Below are positions 32,177 through 43,204 of a stretch of DNA of 64,000 bases, one piece after another. This DNA is from Streptomyces sp. ISL-96. GTDB taxonomy: Bacteria; Actinomycetota; Actinomycetes; Streptomycetales; Streptomycetaceae. The notes below the pieces were generated by a model, which worked only from the letters and a program-made list of their open reading frames with translations, made no database searches and had not been told where the DNA came from. The translations under genes and the position numbers were made by a program. The stretch is from positions 1-64,000 of the forward strand of contig NZ_JAGGPA010000025.1 in NCBI RefSeq assembly GCF_018614035.1, given 5' to 3'. Each line of letters starts with the position of its first letter. Position 1 is the first letter of the stretch.

Positions 32177-35100
32177 ATGGAGCGGGCGCGTACGGCTCTG
32201 TTGATTGGGGTCGGCACCACACCGGAGGCGTCGGAGCACTTCGAGTCGCTCGAAGAACCGGTCGCAGCCGACCTGCGCAATCTGGCGGCCGCCTTGAGGG
32301 GCTCCGGTTACGAGGTGGAGACCCTCCCCAATCCCACTCGCCGCGACATCACGGCGAGTCTGGCCCGGGCGTCCGGAGATGTGCCGCCTGACGGGACGCT
32401 ACTTTTGTACTTCTCCGGGCATGGCGTACGCATCGATGACACCGACTACCTGGTCCCGCACGACGCCTCCGCGCCGGTCGGCGAGACCGGCGATTGGCAG
32501 CAGCCGCACGTCCTCGAAAGCCTGCTGCCTGCCGACATCAGCCGCTACCTGACGGGTTGTTCGGCGGGAACCGTGCTGTGGCTGGTGGACGCCTGCCGGA
32601 GCGGGACGGAAGAGAGCCGGGAGGCGTTCGGCAGCGGCATCCTCAAGGGCCCGCCCAGCGGCCGTTTCGCGGTAATGACCGGTTGCGCCGCCAGGCAGTT
32701 GTCCGGTCACACCGCGGAGGGAAGCTTCTTCACGTCCGGGCTGGCGGAGGCGCTGGGCCCAATGACGAACGCGCAGACCGTGCAGGAGGTCTTCGAAGCG
32801 GCGAGAGCCCACACCACGAAGTTGGCCCACCGGCACGGTCTCGCCCAACGCGCCACGATCCGTTACGGCAGTGATCACGAGCCCGAGACCCGCACCACGG
32901 TCGTCTGCAACGGGCGGCGGCTGCTCGAGACCTGGCGGGCCGCAGTGGTGGGTAGCGGGCTTTGGGACCGCGCGCCGCAGACCGGGGCGGGCGACCTGGA
33001 GCGGATACGCGAGGCCCTGCTGGGAGTGGTCGACGAGTGCGCGCGAACGGTCCACCGCGCCCAGGAGCGGCTTCCCGACCCGTGGGCCGACGACGAACTT
33101 CCGGTGCGGCTGCTGCGGGACCGGCTGCCGCGGCTGATCGGCGAGTCCGTAGAAATCTCCGCAGTGGAGGCGGCGGCGCTGCTTGCGGCCCCCTTCCTGC
33201 ACGAAGCGGCCTGGGCGGGCCGGCTCAGCGCTGCCCCGGAGATCCATCCGCAGGCGCTGTTCCGGTGGGAGAACGGTGGTGCGGCACGCCGTCACTACGA
33301 GCAGGTGGCCGAGCACCGCCCGGACATCTCCCGAAAACTGCGGGACGCCCGGTCGGACGACGCGGACGCCGTCACCCTGTGGCTGGTGCATCGCTGGATC
33401 GCCGAGCAGATGGAGTTGGATGAGCACCCCGTCCCTCTCGCGCTCACCCGCCGGCTGGCCGCCGAGCTGCTGGGCCAGGGGGCCGGGGAGGGTCGCGCCG
33501 CCGAGCTGGCGGAGGCACTCGCGGGCATCGCCGCCGGCGTCGCCCTGGGAGAACAGGGTCTGTCGACGACGACGGTCCGGCTGCCGGGCCAGGAAAGAGC
33601 GCATCCTCTGCGCGTACGGCCGCTCGCCGCACTGCTGCGCCTCGCTGGACTCCTCGCCCTCGACGTCCGTACGTTCCCCGACGTCCTGGCCGAGCATCTG
33701 GCCGTGCCCGACCGGATCATCCCCCCGGACGTGGTCTACGTCGTGCGCCACGCGCAGTGGAACGAGGACGCGGAGCAGCTCCATCTCGACGTGATCTGCC
33801 CGCATCCGGCGGTGCACGCCGCGCTGGCCGCGACGGTCGAGCACGCCGACGAGCTCGCCCGCACCCTGAGGGACACGGCCGAGAAACTCGCTCCCCGGGA
33901 GGCGGAGCTGCTGGCGGCGGTGCCGACGCGGATCACCGGCCGGCTGCTGCGCCCCGCCGAGGAGCGGGGACGCCGGGTGTACGACGTACCGCTGCTGCGC
34001 TTCCAGCTGTCCCAGACCGAAGTCCGCAACCTCCTCATGGGCGAGAAGCTGTACGACGGCGAACCCGAGCTGGCGCTGCGGGAGCTGTACCAGAACGCGA
34101 TGGACGCATGCCGCTACCGAGCGATGCGGAAGCGGTTCCTGGAGTCCACCGGCCGCCGGCAGCGCGACTGGACCGGGCAGATCCGATTCGTCCAGGGAGA
34201 GGACGAGCGCGGTCGCTACGTGGAGTGCCGGGACAACGGTGTGGGGATGGGGGTCGAACAGCTCAAGAACACGTTCACCCGCGCCGGACGCCGTTTCGAG
34301 CAGTCTCGGTCCTTCCGTCGGGAGCAGCAGGCGTGGCTGCGGCACGACCGGTCACTGCGGCTGTACCCCAACAGCCGCTTCGGCATCGGTGTGTTCAGCT
34401 ACTTCATGCTGGCGAAGGAAATGGCCATCGTGACCCGTCCGGTGGACGCGGACGGGAGCGTCGCGAGCAAGGCGCTGCTCGTCCAGATCTCGAGCAGTGG
34501 CAGCCTGTTCCGCATCCAGGAGTTCGACGAGCCGGGCGACGGTATGCCGGAGGGCGGCACGCGCGTCCGCCTCTACCTGCGCGACGACATCGCGGATGCC
34601 GGGCTCAGTTGCGTGGACACGCTGGGCAACCTAGTTCTGATCAGCGAGTTCGCGCTCGCAGCGCACGATGCGAAGGGTGCGGTGCGGACGTGGACAGCCG
34701 GCGAGCTATGGCCGGGCTCGCCCACAGTGTCGTCGGTTGAAGCGGTGCCTGGGGTGCTCTGGTGGGTGAACGGTACTGGTGCGATCGTGTGCGACGGCAT
34801 TGCCACGGACAAGCGACCCGACGGCTACGTCCTCAACCTCACGGGAGCCCAGGCCGGGGACCTCAGCGTGAACCGGAAGAGGCTCAAGTACTACGACTCC
34901 GCGTGGGAAGCGGAGCAATGGCAGAAGGGCGCGAACGCGCTCGCCGGCTGGCCTGAGCTCACCATGGGTTGGCTCTGGCGGCTGGAGTCGAGGAACCTCC
35001 GGGCGGCCCGGACGGTCTGGCCAGTGCTCACGGGGCGCGATCTGGTCGTACGGCATGAGCTCGAGTCGCGGTCGCGCACCGTGCGGCTCGACGCCATCGG

Positions 35101-37129
35101 ATGCTTCTCCCTGGACTCCGGCCTTACGAAACTGCGCCCCCTCAAACCCAACGAGTCCCACACCGTCCCATGGCGGGCCTCCGCGCTTGGCATGCCCCGC
35201 CTCAGACGGGAGGAGGACAAGCACGTCCGCCCTGCCTCCCTGGCCGGGCACCCCGTGCCGGAGCCGGGATGGGCCGAGGTCGCCACACGGGTGACCCGAG
35301 ACTGGCGTGATCTCATGCTCATTGCGTACCAGCACGACATAACGGTGAGTGAGGCCATGCGGGTTGCCCGCGCTCTGCGACTCACGCACCCGCAGTTCTC
35401 CCCGCCCGCTTCGCGCGCCGGTGATCTGGACTGGACGCCCGACTATCAGGACTTCGCCATCCTGCGGGGACTGGTCGGCGACGAACGGCAGGAGTGGGAA
35501 GCGGACATCACGCTCAAGAACGGCTACCGGCACGCACATGACGATCTGGGTGGACTGGTCCGGGCGTCGGCGGCGACTGACTCTTCCCTGGGAGAGCTCG
35601 TGGACGCGTGCCGTCGGTACGCGCCTCTGCTGGCCAAGCCGCTGCCGGACGTGCCGGAGCAGATGCGCGACCACGTCTGCGACGAGTTGGATCTCGCTGC
35701 GCTCTACGTACGGGAGGCCCGTACCTGGCGCCGCGCCCACCGGTACTGGGACTCGTTCACCAACGCCGATCGCCAGGGCCTATCCCCCCGCGAGGTGCAC
35801 ACGCGGCTGAGCCGGTTCACTTGGTTGGGCTGGAACGTGCCCGATTGGGAGACCGCAATCCTGTGGGGGACTCTTCCCACCGAAGTCGGCGCGACGATCC
35901 GGCACTTCGTCTTCCGAGCCGCCGACGGACACCTCACACTGCCTTGGGCCGCCACCCTGGACTACGCGGCCAACGAGGAGATTCCGCTGCGGAAGGCGGA
36001 GAGGGATCTCCACCACTGGGCGAACCGGCTCGGGCTTGTCCAGCGTCGCCGCTACACCGAGAAGTCCGGATCGGGCCGCCTGATACCCAGCGGCGGGACT
36101 TCCCAGTTCGTCAGCGTGGCGCACAGCGAGGGCATCCAGATCGAGGACGGGATCACCATGCGCGACCTCGCCTGCGCGGAGCCCCGGGGCGTTAACCGCA
36201 CCGACATGGGCGACGTCCTCGATGAACTGCGCGCCGCCGGTGTCGACGCACCTGACGCGTCCGCACTGCTCCGCTCCTGGAACGAGCTTCCCGTCCCCCA
36301 CCGCTATTCCTTTTCCGGGCGCGACAACCTCTGGGACGGTTCCAACTACCCCCTGCTGCCGACTTCGGAGGTCCTCTTCGGAGCCAGCCTGGAGCTGAAG
36401 CAGTCATTGGCGAAGACCTGGAAGAACGCACGCCGCCGGGCGAAGCCGTTCGGCCTGAATGTCCCTGAGCTGCCGGTCTCCCTCGCGGGCCGGCAGTACG
36501 GCCAGGCGGAGGGGGCGGCACTGATCGACTGGGGGTACGACGAGGAGTCCGACAGCGAATGGATGGAGCCTCCCCATTGGACTCCTTTCACCCCCACTCA
36601 GCTTGTCGCCTACTCCCGCAGGATGCACACAAGCCCGCGCGCCGCCTACCTCCTTCTCGCCCCTCTGCGGGCCATCGGCGCGCTCGTCCCCGAGCTCTCC
36701 GAGGCCGAGGTCAACGCTCTGCCCGATCAGGAGCCGAGTGCCCAGGACTGGGTCGCGGTCAGCGGCGAGTTCCGCGTGTCGGCGCCCGGAGAGCCCCTCG
36801 GGCCGCTGGACCTGGTGAGCGTCGCCGGGCGACTGGGCGAGGAGGTGAGCCGTACGTGGAGCCGGATCGCCCCGTACCTTCCGCTGGAACCCGAGACGGG
36901 CCTCGTCGCGGTGCCCCTGCCGGACGTACTGCCGTTGTGGCAGGACCTGAGTCTGCTGTCCGTGCACGCCGACGGGCAGCTGCCCGCCCGGCACGGGCGG
37001 GTGACGGCGGACGACGCCGCCTTCGCCGCCCAGGCGGTGGGCGAGAGCGAGAGCTGGGTCGTCGACCGCCTGCACCGGTATGCGGAGCTGTTCGAGTTGA
37101 ATCTGAAGGATCTGGAGCACCATGACTGA
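32177..37129 (+). CDS. Caspase-like peptidase / Hsp90-type ATPase / winged-helix repeat protein
   Basis: A 1650-residue protein. Residues 1-240 are a caspase-like (C14) peptidase with catalytic His82 in YFSGHGVRID and Cys140 in LVDACRSGT. Residues about 250-600 are helical and unassigned. Residues about 610-860 are a GHKL/Hsp90-type ATPase: N-box ELYQNAMDAC (Glu636, Asn640), G1 CRDNGVGMG (Asp686) and G2 FGIGVFSYF. The region from about 1000 to 1650 carries at least six winged-helix-like repeats (for example near 1055, 1202, 1326, 1471, 1542 and 1610) with the pattern 'Thr/Ser-x2-Asp/Glu-Leu...Leu...Gly...Pro'. The ATG at 32177 follows GGGGGG. All catalytic residues are present. I infer a protease held inactive by an ATP-dependent sensor, as in bacterial conflict systems. 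It overlaps the next gene by eight bases. Confidence 0.85.
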   Translation: MERARTALLIGVGTTPEASEHFESLEEPVAADLRNLAAALRGSGYEVETLPNPTRRDITASLARASGDVPPDGTLLLYFSGHGVRIDDTDYLVPHDASAPVGETGDWQQPHVLESLLPADISRYLTGCSAGTVLWLVDACRSGTEESREAFGSGILKGPPSGRFAVMTGCAARQLSGHTAEGSFFTSGLAEALGPMTNAQTVQEVFEAARAHTTKLAHRHGLAQRATIRYGSDHEPETRTTVVCNGRRLLETWRAAVVGSGLWDRAPQTGAGDLERIREALLGVVDECARTVHRAQERLPDPWADDELPVRLLRDRLPRLIGESVEISAVEAAALLAAPFLHEAAWAGRLSAAPEIHPQALFRWENGGAARRHYEQVAEHRPDISRKLRDARSDDADAVTLWLVHRWIAEQMELDEHPVPLALTRRLAAELLGQGAGEGRAAELAEALAGIAAGVALGEQGLSTTTVRLPGQERAHPLRVRPLAALLRLAGLLALDVRTFPDVLAEHLAVPDRIIPPDVVYVVRHAQWNEDAEQLHLDVICPHPAVHAALAATVEHADELARTLRDTAEKLAPREAELLAAVPTRITGRLLRPAEERGRRVYDVPLLRFQLSQTEVRNLLMGEKLYDGEPELALRELYQNAMDACRYRAMRKRFLESTGRRQRDWTGQIRFVQGEDERGRYVECRDNGVGMGVEQLKNTFTRAGRRFEQSRSFRREQQAWLRHDRSLRLYPNSRFGIGVFSYFMLAKEMAIVTRPVDADGSVASKALLVQISSSGSLFRIQEFDEPGDGMPEGGTRVRLYLRDDIADAGLSCVDTLGNLVLISEFALAAHDAKGAVRTWTAGELWPGSPTVSSVEAVPGVLWWVNGTGAIVCDGIATDKRPDGYVLNLTGAQAGDLSVNRKRLKYYDSAWEAEQWQKGANALAGWPELTMGWLWRLESRNLRAARTVWPVLTGRDLVVRHELESRSRTVRLDAIGCFSLDSGLTKLRPLKPNESHTVPWRASALGMPRLRREEDKHVRPASLAGHPVPEPGWAEVATRVTRDWRDLMLIAYQHDITVSEAMRVARALRLTHPQFSPPASRAGDLDWTPDYQDFAILRGLVGDERQEWEADITLKNGYRHAHDDLGGLVRASAATDSSLGELVDACRRYAPLLAKPLPDVPEQMRDHVCDELDLAALYVREARTWRRAHRYWDSFTNADRQGLSPREVHTRLSRFTWLGWNVPDWETAILWGTLPTEVGATIRHFVFRAADGHLTLPWAATLDYAANEEIPLRKAERDLHHWANRLGLVQRRRYTEKSGSGRLIPSGGTSQFVSVAHSEGIQIEDGITMRDLACAEPRGVNRTDMGDVLDELRAAGVDAPDASALLRSWNELPVPHRYSFSGRDNLWDGSNYPLLPTSEVLFGASLELKQSLAKTWKNARRRAKPFGLNVPELPVSLAGRQYGQAEGAALIDWGYDEESDSEWMEPPHWTPFTPTQLVAYSRRMHTSPRAAYLLLAPLRAIGALVPELSEAEVNALPDQEPSAQDWVAVSGEFRVSAPGEPLGPLDLVSVAGRLGEEVSRTWSRIAPYLPLEPETGLVAVPLPDVLPLWQDLSLLSVHADGQLPARHGRVTADDAAFAAQAVGESESWVVDRLHRYAELFELNLKDLEHHD

Positions 37130-37517
37130 CCCCGCCGTACCCCAGCATCGCGTGGATCTCGATTACGCCGAGACCTCGCTCGGCGAGACGGACACCCGAC
37201 CGACCGTGCAGACGTCGCCCGACGGGGCCGGACTGGTCGTATCGGCGATCTGTCCGCGGTGTTTCGGGCCGACCGAGACCGAGTACCGCTACGGCAGTCC
37301 GGGGACGGGGGTGAAGAGGAACATCAGATCCCGGTTGGCCGCGCGGCGCACGCGCCGGCCAGCCGGACCGGAGCCGGACCCGGTCGGCTCCGAGGCGCAC
37401 TACTGCGAGTGCGGGCACATCCATCCCGGTCAGCCGGCGGACCTCGTCTTCTTTGGCTGCGGGGCGAGTTGGCGCGTACGCGGCGCCGTCGGCCGGCCTG
37501 GGAGTGGTGGCGTGTGA
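37122..37517 (+). CDS. Small zinc-ribbon-like protein of the caspase-ATPase operon
   Basis: A 131-residue protein starting inside the end of the caspase-ATPase gene (8-base overlap). A cysteine pair CPRC at about residue 46, a second pair CECG at about 90, and a later Cys in FFGCGASW suggest a zinc ribbon split by a basic, Arg-rich loop. It has no enzymatic motif and I do not recognise the family. The strict overlaps on both sides mean it is made together with its neighbours; an adaptor or sensor role is a guess. Confidence 0.7.
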   Translation: MTDPAVPQHRVDLDYAETSLGETDTRPTVQTSPDGAGLVVSAICPRCFGPTETEYRYGSPGTGVKRNIRSRLAARRTRRPAGPEPDPVGSEAHYCECGHIHPGQPADLVFFGCGASWRVRGAVGRPGSGGV

Positions 37518-38128
37518 CGGCCCGTTCGGACCGTTCGGACCGCCGATGGGCGGAACTGGCGCGGGAGCTGGAGTTCACCCAGTTGTCGGAATTGCGCCGC
37601 CAGGCCGAGGGCTGGCGCAGTGGGCTGACCGGGCTTGCGGGTCTGCTCGCGGTGCTCGCCGTGGTCAAGGGGCCGGACACGGTCGCGAACGCGCCCGAAC
37701 CGATCGGGACCGTTGCCCTGACGCTGGTGGGCGCCGCCTTCGCGGCACTGGTCTGGGGCGTACTACTCGCCGCGCGGGCGGCGCACGGGCGGCCCGGCGA
37801 GAAAATCCTGCTCGCCGGTCAGGCGCTGCGTCGCTGGACGGAGTCGGAGGCCGTACGGATCGCCCGTGCCCTGCGCCGGGCAACCGTTGCCTGCGTCACC
37901 GGTGTGCTGTTTGCCGCCGGATCGCTGGTGCTGCTGTGGAGCACCGCGGAGGCCGCATCCACCCACCTGGTGAAGGTGGTGACGGCGGACGCGGCCGAGA
38001 TCTGCGGCGAGCTGGGCGGCAGCGGACGAGCAGGCGTGATCGTCCGGACCGGCAAGGGGGACGTGAGGAAACGTCATGTCGTACCGCTCGACCGGGTCGT
38101 TTCGCTGACTCCGGTTCCCTCCTGCTGA
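37514..38128 (+). CDS. Three-span membrane protein of the caspase-ATPase operon
   Basis: A 204-residue protein beginning at GTG 37514, which overlaps the previous stop (GTGA). A charged N-terminal helix (RRWAELARELEFTQLSELRR) is followed by three hydrophobic segments at about residues 42-58, 68-92 and 120-143. A C-terminal soluble part of about 60 residues contains EICGELGGSGRAGVIVRTGK. The family is unknown. In a conflict system such a protein could be the membrane-acting partner or the substrate cut by the caspase, but this is inference only. Confidence 0.7.
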   Translation: MTARSDRSDRRWAELARELEFTQLSELRRQAEGWRSGLTGLAGLLAVLAVVKGPDTVANAPEPIGTVALTLVGAAFAALVWGVLLAARAAHGRPGEKILLAGQALRRWTESEAVRIARALRRATVACVTGVLFAAGSLVLLWSTAEAASTHLVKVVTADAAEICGELGGSGRAGVIVRTGKGDVRKRHVVPLDRVVSLTPVPSC

Positions 38129-38143
38129 CGCCACCGGCGGCGG

Positions 38144-38686
38144 CTAGCGGTCGTTCTGGGCCAGGCGCAGGAGGTGGTCGGCCAAGGCCTGGCCGCCCGC
38201 CGGGTCGCGGCTGATCAGGAGCAGCGTGTCGTCGCCCGCGATCGTGCCGAGGATGGCGTTCAGCTCGGCCTGGTCGATGGCCGAGGCCAGGAACTGGGCG
38301 GCCCCCGGCGGCGTACGCAGTACAACGAGGTTGGCCGAGGCCTCCGCGGAGATCAGCAGCTCGCCGGAGAGGCGCCGCATGCGTTCCTCCTTGGCGGACT
38401 CGCCCAGCGGCGCGTGAGGCGTGCGGAAGCCGCCCTCGCTCGGTACGGCGTAGATCAGCTCGCCGCCGGTGTTGCGGATCTTCACCGCGCCCAGTTCGTC
38501 GAGGTCGCGGGAGAGCGTCGCCTGGGTGACGCTCAGCCCGTCGTCGGCGAGGAGCTTCGCGAGCTGGCTCTGCGAGCGCACCGGCTGCCGGTTCAGGATG
38601 TCCACGATCCGGCGGTGCCTGGCAGTGCGGGTCTGCGGCACTGCCTGGCCGCCGTGCTCGTTGTCCTGCGCCTGCGCCTCGGTCAT
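38144..38686 (-). CDS. argR: Arginine repressor
   Basis: A 180-residue regulator that binds ARG boxes when arginine is bound. The N-terminal winged helix reads [20 protein letters not shown], then [20 protein letters not shown]. The C-terminal hexamerisation and arginine-binding domain ends with [23 protein letters not shown] precedes the ATG at 38686 by ten bases. The ATG at 38695 overlaps the argD stop (ATGA) and is an alternative. It is the last gene of argC-J-B-D-R and probably represses its own operon and argGH. Confidence 0.96.
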   Translation of the reverse strand: MTEAQAQDNEHGGQAVPQTRTARHRRIVDILNRQPVRSQSQLAKLLADDGLSVTQATLSRDLDELGAVKIRNTGGELIYAVPSEGGFRTPHAPLGESAKEERMRRLSGELLISAEASANLVVLRTPPGAAQFLASAIDQAELNAILGTIAGDDTLLLISRDPAGGQALADHLLRLAQNDR

Positions 38687-38691
38687 CGGTG

Positions 38692-39891
38692 TCATTCTCC
38701 GGATCGTTGGTCCCCGTGTGCGGTGTCGAGAACGCCGGGCAGGGCCCGGAGGAACGTTTCCACCTCTTCGTCTCCGATGACATACGCCGGCATGAGCCGT
38801 ACGACATCGGGGGCGGGCGCGTTCACCAGGAGACCGGCGTCCTGAGCCGCCTGCTGCACCTGGGGAGCAAGGGACTCGGTGAGCACGATACCCAGGAGCA
38901 GACCCGCACCACGGACGTGGGAGACAAGCGGGTGCCCGAGTGACTCGATTCCGTCGCGCAGCTTCTCCCCGATCCGCTTCACGCGGTCGAGGAGTCCGTC
39001 GGCCGCGATGGTGTCCAGTACGGCGAGTCCGGCGGCGCACGCGACGGGGTTCCCGCCGAAGGTCGTGCCGTGCTGGCCGGGCTTGAGCAGGTCGGCGGCG
39101 TCGCCGAAGGCGATCGTCGCGCCGATCGGGAGGCCGCCGCCGAGTCCCTTGGCGAGGGTGACGATGTCGGGGTCGACGCCGTCGTGCCCCTGGTGCTCGA
39201 ACCAGCGGCCCGTGCGCCCGATGCCCGTCTGGATCTCGTCGAGGACGAGCAGGGTGCCGGTGGCGCGGGTGATCTCGCGGGCGGCCTTCAGGTAGTCCTC
39301 GGGCGGGACGACGACGCCCAGCTCGCCCTGGATCGGCTCGATGATCAGCAGCGCGGTGTCGGTGGTGACGGCGGCCCGCAGGGCCTCGACGTCTCCGAAC
39401 GGCACGTGCGTGACGTCACCGGGCAGCGGCAGGAAGGGTGCCTGCTTGGCGGGCTGTCCGGTGAGGGCGAGGGCGCCCATGGTGCGGCCGTGGAAGCCGC
39501 CCTCGGTGGCGACCATGTGCGTACGGCCGGTGAGGCGCCCGATCTTGAAGGCGGCTTCGTTGGCCTCGGCGCCGGAGTTGCAGAAGAACACGCGTCCGGG
39601 GCGGCCGGAGAGCTGGATCAGCCGCTCGGCGAGTGCGACGGGCGGCTCGGCGATGAACAGGTTCGAGACGTGGCCGAGGGAGGCGACCTGGCGGGAGACG
39701 GCTTCGACGATCGCGGGGTGCGCGTGGCCGAGGGCGTTCACGGCGATGCCTCCGACGAAGTCGGCGTACTCCTTGCCGTCGGCGTCCCACACCTTCGCAC
39801 CCTGGCCGCGTACGAGCGACAGCTTGGGCGTGCCGTAGTTGTCCGTCATGACGGACTGCCAGCGCTGTGTCAGCTCCTGGTTCGCGGTCAC
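38692..39891 (-). CDS. argD: Acetylornithine aminotransferase
   Basis: A 399-residue PLP enzyme that makes N-acetylornithine from the semialdehyde and glutamate. Key segments are [15 protein letters not shown], the PLP aspartate motif [15 protein letters not shown], and the Schiff-base lysine in [15 protein letters not shown]. It starts at GTG 39891 and overlaps the argB stop by four bases (GTGA). The length is normal. Confidence 0.96.
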   Translation of the reverse strand: MTANQELTQRWQSVMTDNYGTPKLSLVRGQGAKVWDADGKEYADFVGGIAVNALGHAHPAIVEAVSRQVASLGHVSNLFIAEPPVALAERLIQLSGRPGRVFFCNSGAEANEAAFKIGRLTGRTHMVATEGGFHGRTMGALALTGQPAKQAPFLPLPGDVTHVPFGDVEALRAAVTTDTALLIIEPIQGELGVVVPPEDYLKAAREITRATGTLLVLDEIQTGIGRTGRWFEHQGHDGVDPDIVTLAKGLGGGLPIGATIAFGDAADLLKPGQHGTTFGGNPVACAAGLAVLDTIAADGLLDRVKRIGEKLRDGIESLGHPLVSHVRGAGLLLGIVLTESLAPQVQQAAQDAGLLVNAPAPDVVRLMPAYVIGDEEVETFLRALPGVLDTAHGDQRSGE

Positions 39892-40792
39892 TTCGCCGTT
39901 CCCCCTTCGTGCTCGTCGGGCACGACCATCGTGCCGATGCCCTCGTCGGTGAAGATCTCCAGCAGGATCGAGTGCTGCACGCGGCCGTCGATCACGCGGG
40001 CGGTGTTGACCCCGTTGCGTACGGCGTGCAGGCAGCCCTTCATTTTGGGGACCATGCCGCTGGAGAGGTCGGGCAGCAGCTTCTCCAGCTCCCTGGCGGT
40101 GAGCCGGCTGATCACGTCGTCGCTGTTCGGCCAGTCTTCGTACAGACCCTCGACGTCGGTCAGCACCATCAGCGTCTCCGCGCCGAGCGCGGCGGCGAGC
40201 GCGGCTGCCGCCGTGTCGGCGTTGACGTTGAACACGTGGTGGTCGTCGGCGCTGCGGGCGATGGACGAGACGACCGGGATGCGTCCGTCGTCGAGCAGGG
40301 CCTGGATGGCGCCGGTGTCGATGGCGGTGATCTCGCCGACCCGCCCGATGTCGACGGACTCGCCGTCGATCTGCGGGTAGTGCTGGGTGGCGGTGATGGT
40401 GTGCGCGTCCTCGCCGGTCATGCCGACGGCGAGCGGGCCGTGCTGGTTGAGCAGCCCGACGAGCTCGCGCTGCACCTGGCCGGCCAGGACCATGCGTACG
40501 ACGTCCATGGCCTCGGGCGTGGTGACCCGCAGCCCGGCCTTGAACTCGCTCACCAGACCGTGCCGGTCGAGCTGCGCGCTGATCTGCGGCCCGCCGCCGT
40601 GCACGACGACCGGCTTGAGGCCGGCGTGCCGCAGGAAGACGACGTCCTGGGCGAATGCGGCCTTCAGGTCCTCGTCGATCATGGCGTTGCCACCGAACTT
40701 GATGACGACGGTCCGGCCGTGGTGGCGCGTGAGCCAGGGCAGCGCCTCGACGAGGATCTGCGCCTTTGGCAGTGCGGTGTGCTTGCGTGTGC

Positions 40793-40796
<4 letters not shown>
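39888..40796 (-). CDS. argB: Acetylglutamate kinase
   Basis: A 302-residue kinase that phosphorylates N-acetylglutamate, usually the arginine-inhibited step. The N-terminal helix ([20 protein letters not shown]) and the glycine-rich KFGGNAM are present, with [14 protein letters not shown] and the ATP-site segment [13 protein letters not shown] further on. The ATG at 40796 overlaps the argJ stop (ATGA). Confidence 0.96.
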
Positions 40797-43017
<2,221 letters not shown>

Positions 43018-43067
43018 TTATGCAACGAGTTGAGGGTTGCTGGGATGACGAAGTGAGACTGAGCGGC

Positions 43068-43098
43068 TGAGTTGGCCCTTTAGCGCTTGAGTTGGCCC
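43068..43098. repeat. Two 11-bp direct repeats, possible TnsB sites
   Basis: TGAGTTGGCCC occurs at 43068-43078 and again at 43088-43098, exactly 20 bases apart, about two DNA turns. Repeated transposase-binding sites near the ends are typical of Tn7-like elements. On the right side a loosely similar word, TCAGTTGCAACC, occurs on the minus strand near 49436-49447. GACGAAGTGAGAC on the left and GTCTCAGTCGTC at 49421-49432 also look like opposite ends. These similarities were judged by eye only. Confidence 0.4.
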
Positions 43099-43204
43099 CG
43101 CTGAGCGTTGTTGTTGGCACGCAGGGTAGCGGTTGGAGCGCTGACCTGCTGGGACTTCGAGAGAAGCCGTACGGGAAGCGGTGCAAGCGCGCTGTTCTGG
43201 GGGC

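Noticed and set aside
32399..37123. Long minus-strand open frames opposite the caspase-ATPase gene
   Set aside because: Antisense GC frames without motifs; the plus-strand frame is continuous for 1650 codons with intact catalytic motifs.
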